Assembly (NCBI GenBank): GCA_002840755.1 | Contig: PHBZ01000012.1 | Location: 1-64,000, forward strand | DNA length: 64,000 nucleotides | DNA from: Chloroflexi bacterium HGW-Chloroflexi-10 | GTDB lineage: Bacteria; Chloroflexota; Anaerolineae; Anaerolineales; Anaerolineaceae | Direction: 5' to 3' | Shown here: piece after piece, positions 60,861 through 64,000 of the stretch | How the letters are laid out: each line of letters opens with the position of its first letter | Numbering within the stretch: the stretch's first letter is position 1 | The notes under the pieces: model-generated | Database searches by the model: none | Seen by the model: only the letters and a program-made list of their open reading frames with translations | Told to the model about the DNA's origin: nothing | Translations under genes and position numbers: made by a program

Positions 60861-61802
60861 ATGAATACTTTTATCAAAAGTCGACGTTTGTTCTCAATAT
60901 TGTTATTAGCTATCCTGTTACTGAGTGCCTGTGTCCCGGCAACAGATTCATCAACACCAGTCGCTAATCCACCAGCCAATGCTGGAACAATCAAAATTGG
61001 CTCTAAAGATTTTACAGAGCAATTTATTGTTGCCGAATTGTATGCCCAGGTTCTGGAAAATGCCGGTTTTTCTGTGGAACGTAAACTCAACCTGGGGGGA
61101 ACACCTATTGCTCAGACAGCCATTGTCAATGGAGATATTGACTTATACCCGGAATATACCTCAACCGGTTTACTGACTGTCCTGAAATTAGATCAAATCC
61201 AGGATCCTAAAGAGATCTTTGATACTGTCAAAAAGGGTTATGAAGAACAGTTTGAATTGACCTGGCTGGAACCTTCTCCATTTAATGATACACAGGCACT
61301 GGCGATGACTCAGGCTGTAGCTGATCAATATCAGATCAAGACCTATACCGATCTTTCCCAAAAGGCCCCTGAGCTCATTTTAGGCGGACCGGCAGAATTT
61401 CTGGAACGTGAAGATGGTATAAAGGGGCTCCAGGCTGCCTATGGTGGTTTCGAGTTCAAAGAAATCAAACAACTCGGTACCGGTAGTTTACGTTATCAGG
61501 CGTTGCTGGATGGCCAGATCGATGTTGTGGTAGCGTTTGGTACGGATGGGGCGATTCAGGGGAATGGTCTCCTTTTGCTCCAGGACGACAAAGTGTTTTA
61601 CCCGATTTATAATGTAGCCCCCGTGGTGCGTATGGATACATTACAGATGTATCCCCAGATGGCTGAATTATTAAATAATTTGGCACCCATGTTGACCGAC
61701 CAGGTAATGTCCGACTTGAACTGGCAGGTCGATGGCCCGGATGGTAAAGAGCCAGCCGCCGTAGCCAAATCCTTTTTGCAGGAAAAAGGATTATTGCCAT
61801 AA
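60861..61802 (+). CDS. Osmoprotectant-binding lipoprotein (OpuCC/ProX-like)
   Basis: The 313-residue lipoprotein has a lipobox LSAC (near residue 22) and the OpuAC-type domain starting with KIGSKDFTEQFIVAELYAQV, and LYPEYTSTGLLTVLK, typical of glycine-betaine/choline-binding proteins. The distal part FGTDGAIQGNGLLLLQDDK is also conserved. AAAGGAG is 8 nt before the ATG. The substrate is probably a quaternary amine, though residues of the aromatic cage cannot be assigned here. Confidence 0.94.
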   Translation: MNTFIKSRRLFSILLLAILLLSACVPATDSSTPVANPPANAGTIKIGSKDFTEQFIVAELYAQVLENAGFSVERKLNLGGTPIAQTAIVNGDIDLYPEYTSTGLLTVLKLDQIQDPKEIFDTVKKGYEEQFELTWLEPSPFNDTQALAMTQAVADQYQIKTYTDLSQKAPELILGGPAEFLEREDGIKGLQAAYGGFEFKEIKQLGTGSLRYQALLDGQIDVVVAFGTDGAIQGNGLLLLQDDKVFYPIYNVAPVVRMDTLQMYPQMAELLNNLAPMLTDQVMSDLNWQVDGPDGKEPAAVAKSFLQEKGLLP

Positions 61803-61820
61803 TGTTGTCGTATTCTTGAT

Positions 61821-62879
61821 ATGGAGAATCTAGAAATAGTTTCTTCTTCCGAACCCAAAGAAAATGGGTTGATCACCTCGGCTGAAATTCTCTGCGAAGG
61901 AGTTACCAGGCAATTTCCGAACGAACCCAGGCCGGCTGTGGACCATGTCAGTTTCCAGGTCGCAGCCGGCGATCTGGTTGTCATGTTGGGCCCATCCGGA
62001 TGCGGTAAGACAACCCTGCTAAAAATGATCAACCGTCTCTACGAACCGGATGCAGGCAATATCTGGATTGGCAAAGATGAGATCCACAACCTGCCGGTTA
62101 ATATGCTGCGCAGACAAATTGGCTATGCTATTCAACAGGTTGGCCTTTTCCCACACATGACCATCAGCAAAAATATCTCAGTCGTGCCCAGGCTTTTAGG
62201 GTGGAACCGTCAGAAGATTGAAGAACGCTCGAACTATCTGTTGGAACTAGTAGGACTTCCACAAGCATACCTTAAACGCTATCCGCGTCAGCTTTCCGGA
62301 GGAGAACAACAAAGAATTGGTTTGGCACGTGCTTTGGCAGCCGACCCGGTTATTCTCTTGATGGATGAACCATTTGCTGCTGTCGACGCGATCAACCGGG
62401 AACGTCTGCAGGGAGAACTATTAGAGATCCACCGCAAATTACATAAGACCATTTTATTTGTTACCCATGACGTGGAAGAGGCTTTCCGCCTGGCAGATAA
62501 AATCATTATTATGCAAAAGGGAAAACTAATTCAATATGGAACCCCAATGGAAATAGTTACCCATCCGCAAAACGTTTTTGTTGAGGAGCTGATTGGAACA
62601 AATAATCTGCTTCGTAAATTAAGTCTGTTTAATGTCCAATCTATTTTGGATGCGCGCAATAACCAACTTGATGAACAGACACCATTGCAGGTAAGCCAGA
62701 ATGAACAAGGGCGTATCCATCCGGAAGCAGACTTACGTAGTGCGCTTTCATTGATGTTGGATAGTGGGGGTGATTCTCTCCAGGTTGTTAATCAATCCGG
62801 GCAGCGCGTTGGAGAAATAAGCTTCACGGATTTACGCATGAAATTAGTGGGTACATCCAAGAAACCGGATTCAGCATGA
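61821..62879 (+). CDS. Osmoprotectant-type ABC transporter ATPase (OpuCA/ProV-like)
   Basis: The 352-residue protein has Walker A MLGPSGCGKTTLLKM, a Q-loop segment AIQQVGLFPHM, signature LSGGEQQRIGLARAL, Walker B VILLMDEPFAAVDA and a C-terminal regulatory region (about 270-350) that looks like one truncated CBS-type segment rather than the two full CBS domains of ProV. The first 20 residues are not conserved, and the ATG at 61821 lacks a good ribosome binding site, so a later start is possible. The stop overlaps the next permease gene by 4 bp. Confidence 0.93.
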   Translation: MENLEIVSSSEPKENGLITSAEILCEGVTRQFPNEPRPAVDHVSFQVAAGDLVVMLGPSGCGKTTLLKMINRLYEPDAGNIWIGKDEIHNLPVNMLRRQIGYAIQQVGLFPHMTISKNISVVPRLLGWNRQKIEERSNYLLELVGLPQAYLKRYPRQLSGGEQQRIGLARALAADPVILLMDEPFAAVDAINRERLQGELLEIHRKLHKTILFVTHDVEEAFRLADKIIIMQKGKLIQYGTPMEIVTHPQNVFVEELIGTNNLLRKLSLFNVQSILDARNNQLDEQTPLQVSQNEQGRIHPEADLRSALSLMLDSGGDSLQVVNQSGQRVGEISFTDLRMKLVGTSKKPDSA

Positions 62880-63508
62880 GCTACCTTATCAATAATTTTG
62901 GCTATGTGAGCCAGCTTTTTTTTCAGCATTTGCAGCTAACCCTGATTGTATTGTTCTTTTCGCTGCTCATTTCGATCCCATTGGGGGTTTTGATTGCCCG
63001 TGTAAAATGGCTGCGAGCTCCGGTTATGGGGATCCTTGGCGTTATTTACACAATCCCCAGCCTGTCTCTATTTGTTCTGCTTATTCCGCTTGTTGGATTG
63101 GGAACCAAACCGGCGATCATCGCGTTGGTCAGTTATGCGCAACTATTGTTGGTGCGCAATTGGGTGACCGGCCTCACCAACGTTGATCCGGCGGTGATTG
63201 AGGCTGCCCGGGGGATGGGCATGAATGGGTGGCAGCGCTTTACACAGGTGGAATTCCCACTGGCTCTGCCGATGCTGTTGGCAGGTATTCGCCTGGCGGC
63301 ACTCTCCTCCATTGGAATTGGCACGATAGCCGCTTTCATTAATGCCGGTGGATTAGGCGTATTGTTGTTTCAGGGTGTAATCACAGCCAATTACGGAAAA
63401 ATCCTGACCGGCAGTCTGGCTGTGTCTGTGTTAGCCATCGGATCAAATTATTTCATCCGCTTTCTGGAGCGGCGTTCTGAATTGGTTATTCAGGGAAGAA
63501 TCCAGTAA
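62876..63508 (+). CDS. Osmoprotectant-type ABC transporter permease, second subunit
   Basis: This 210-residue permease shows VSQLFFQHLQLTLIVLFFSL at the start and AARGMGMNGWQRFTQVEFPL as the EAA-like loop, closely following the sister permease at 60154. It is translationally coupled to the ATPase gene (ATGA). Having two permeases, one lipoprotein and one ATPase matches the OpuC or OpuB arrangement. The operon ends here; the following 1 nt precedes a decayed gene. Confidence 0.94.
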   Translation: MSYLINNFGYVSQLFFQHLQLTLIVLFFSLLISIPLGVLIARVKWLRAPVMGILGVIYTIPSLSLFVLLIPLVGLGTKPAIIALVSYAQLLLVRNWVTGLTNVDPAVIEAARGMGMNGWQRFTQVEFPLALPMLLAGIRLAALSSIGIGTIAAFINAGGLGVLLFQGVITANYGKILTGSLAVSVLAIGSNYFIRFLERRSELVIQGRIQ

Positions 63509-63509
63509 G

Positions 63510-63709
63510 GTGCGTCTGGTTGAATTTATAACTGCCGGTATCGAAACGGATCGGCATGGATTTATCCGCGTTAGCGATCAACTCGAAACGAATATGCCTG
63601 GGACCTTTGTTGTAAGTGATGTCAAAGGCGGGCTGGCTCTTACGATGCAATCTTTGCACACCCAACCCTGGCAGAATTACTCAATAATCTTTTTGCAGAA
63701 TTGCCCTAA
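63510..63709 (+). pseudogene. Remnant of an FAD-dependent disulfide oxidoreductase gene
   Basis: The first frame reads TAGIETDRHGFIRVSDQLET followed by NMPGTFVVSDVKGGLAL, the NADH/FAD hinge region (normally PGIFAAGDVKGGPAFTH) of mercuric-reductase-like proteins. After a frame change the sequence continues as YDAIFAHPTLAELLNNLFAE to a TAA at 63707, which is the conserved C-terminal end of the same family. The long N-terminal FAD domain, the active-site cysteines and most of the dimerisation domain are missing. This is a decayed gene with an internal deletion. Confidence 0.8.
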
Positions 63710-63738
63710 AGGAATGTACCGTAAGTATTATTTATAGT

Positions 63739-64000
63739 TTAATAATACCCAAATGTTGTTTGGCGGTTTTTGTCCATTTGTTTTAGATTTAATATGAAAT
63801 AATCTAGTAAATTTTTGCCTAAACTCGTTAATTCAAAACTCAATAACTTGCGGTGATTGAAGAAAGGTCCAGATTCTTCAATATACTGAGGTATTATCAA
63901 ACCAAATTGGGAAATTGGGTTAATAACGACGTCTTCAATGGAAAAATACACAGTTTCTCGGATGTGATCTGGTGCTTTTGGTAATAAAGTCCACCCTACT
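63739..64000 (-). CDS. Partial protein of unknown function at the window end
   Basis: The minus-strand frame is open from the right window edge to a stop at 63739 and gives 86 residues. It includes DHIRETVYFSIEDVVINPIS and LLSFELTSLGKNLLDYFILN. An internal GTG at 63951 could be a start, but the upstream part is also coding-like, so the gene probably continues beyond the window. The late LTSLGKNLLD resembles the ends of some winged-helix regulators; this is only a weak resemblance. Confidence 0.5.
   Translation of the reverse strand, partial: VGWTLLPKAPDHIRETVYFSIEDVVINPISQFGLIIPQYIEESGPFFNHRKLLSFELTSLGKNLLDYFILNLKQMDKNRQTTFGYY

Overview
The window looks like a chromosome segment of a low-to-mid GC member of the Chloroflexota, most likely class Anaerolineae. 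This is inferred from gene content: a giant cyclic-glucan-synthase-like GH94 protein, several uroporphyrinogen-decarboxylase-fold proteins in a sugar locus, many PAS/GAF sensor kinases, and B12-type radical SAM and multihaem cytochrome genes. No rRNA, tRNA, CRISPR array or complete insertion sequence was seen.

Positions 1-8232 hold the 3' end of an SGNH-like hydrolase, then a membrane histidine kinase with an OmpR-type regulator, then a membrane-bound electron transfer unit: a small membrane protein, an octahaem cytochrome c, a four-cluster ferredoxin and an NrfD/HybB quinol subunit. A second OmpR-type regulator, nearly identical in its recognition helix to the first, is translationally coupled to the end of that operon. 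Three TTGTCACA-like repeats at 11-bp spacing lie before the operon and are the likely binding site. A second two-component system (NarL type) follows on the minus strand to 11060.

Positions 11147-28599 form a general-stress and envelope island: CBS protein, two AI-2E family permeases, a YihY/BrkB protein, two GlsB-like and two CsbD-like proteins, lmo0937-type, YggT and YtxH proteins, a rhomboid protease, an unusual lipoprotein, a radical SAM enzyme, DUF5661, a sigma factor, an RNB ribonuclease and a double universal stress protein. The most notable discovery is a repeated regulatory element of exactly 91 bp that precedes several of these transcription units (15710, 17230, 21030, 22828; divergent copies at 11147 and 37564). 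It carries four CTKAYA-like half-sites spaced exactly 23 bp apart and ends in a TATAGT -10-like box. I read it as the promoter-regulatory region of a stress regulon.

Positions 28602-40003 carry the 2,961-residue GT84/GH94 cyclic-glucan-synthase-like protein, a CHRD protein, and a minus-strand pair of a FAD oxidoreductase and a pterin carbinolamine dehydratase, preceded by what looks like a frameshifted small gene.

Positions 40814-59528 are one long minus-strand catabolic locus controlled by a LacI-family repressor with a perfect double operator in front of its own gene. It contains an Opp-type ABC importer, a sulfatase, nagA, nagB, an aldo/keto reductase, an SGNH hydrolase, two Gfo/Idh/MocA dehydrogenases and three URO-D-fold proteins. 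It plausibly imports and degrades sulfated or otherwise modified amino-sugar oligosaccharides. The final part (60154-63508) is an osmoprotectant-type ABC importer, followed by a decayed disulfide-reductase pseudogene and a partial gene at the window edge.
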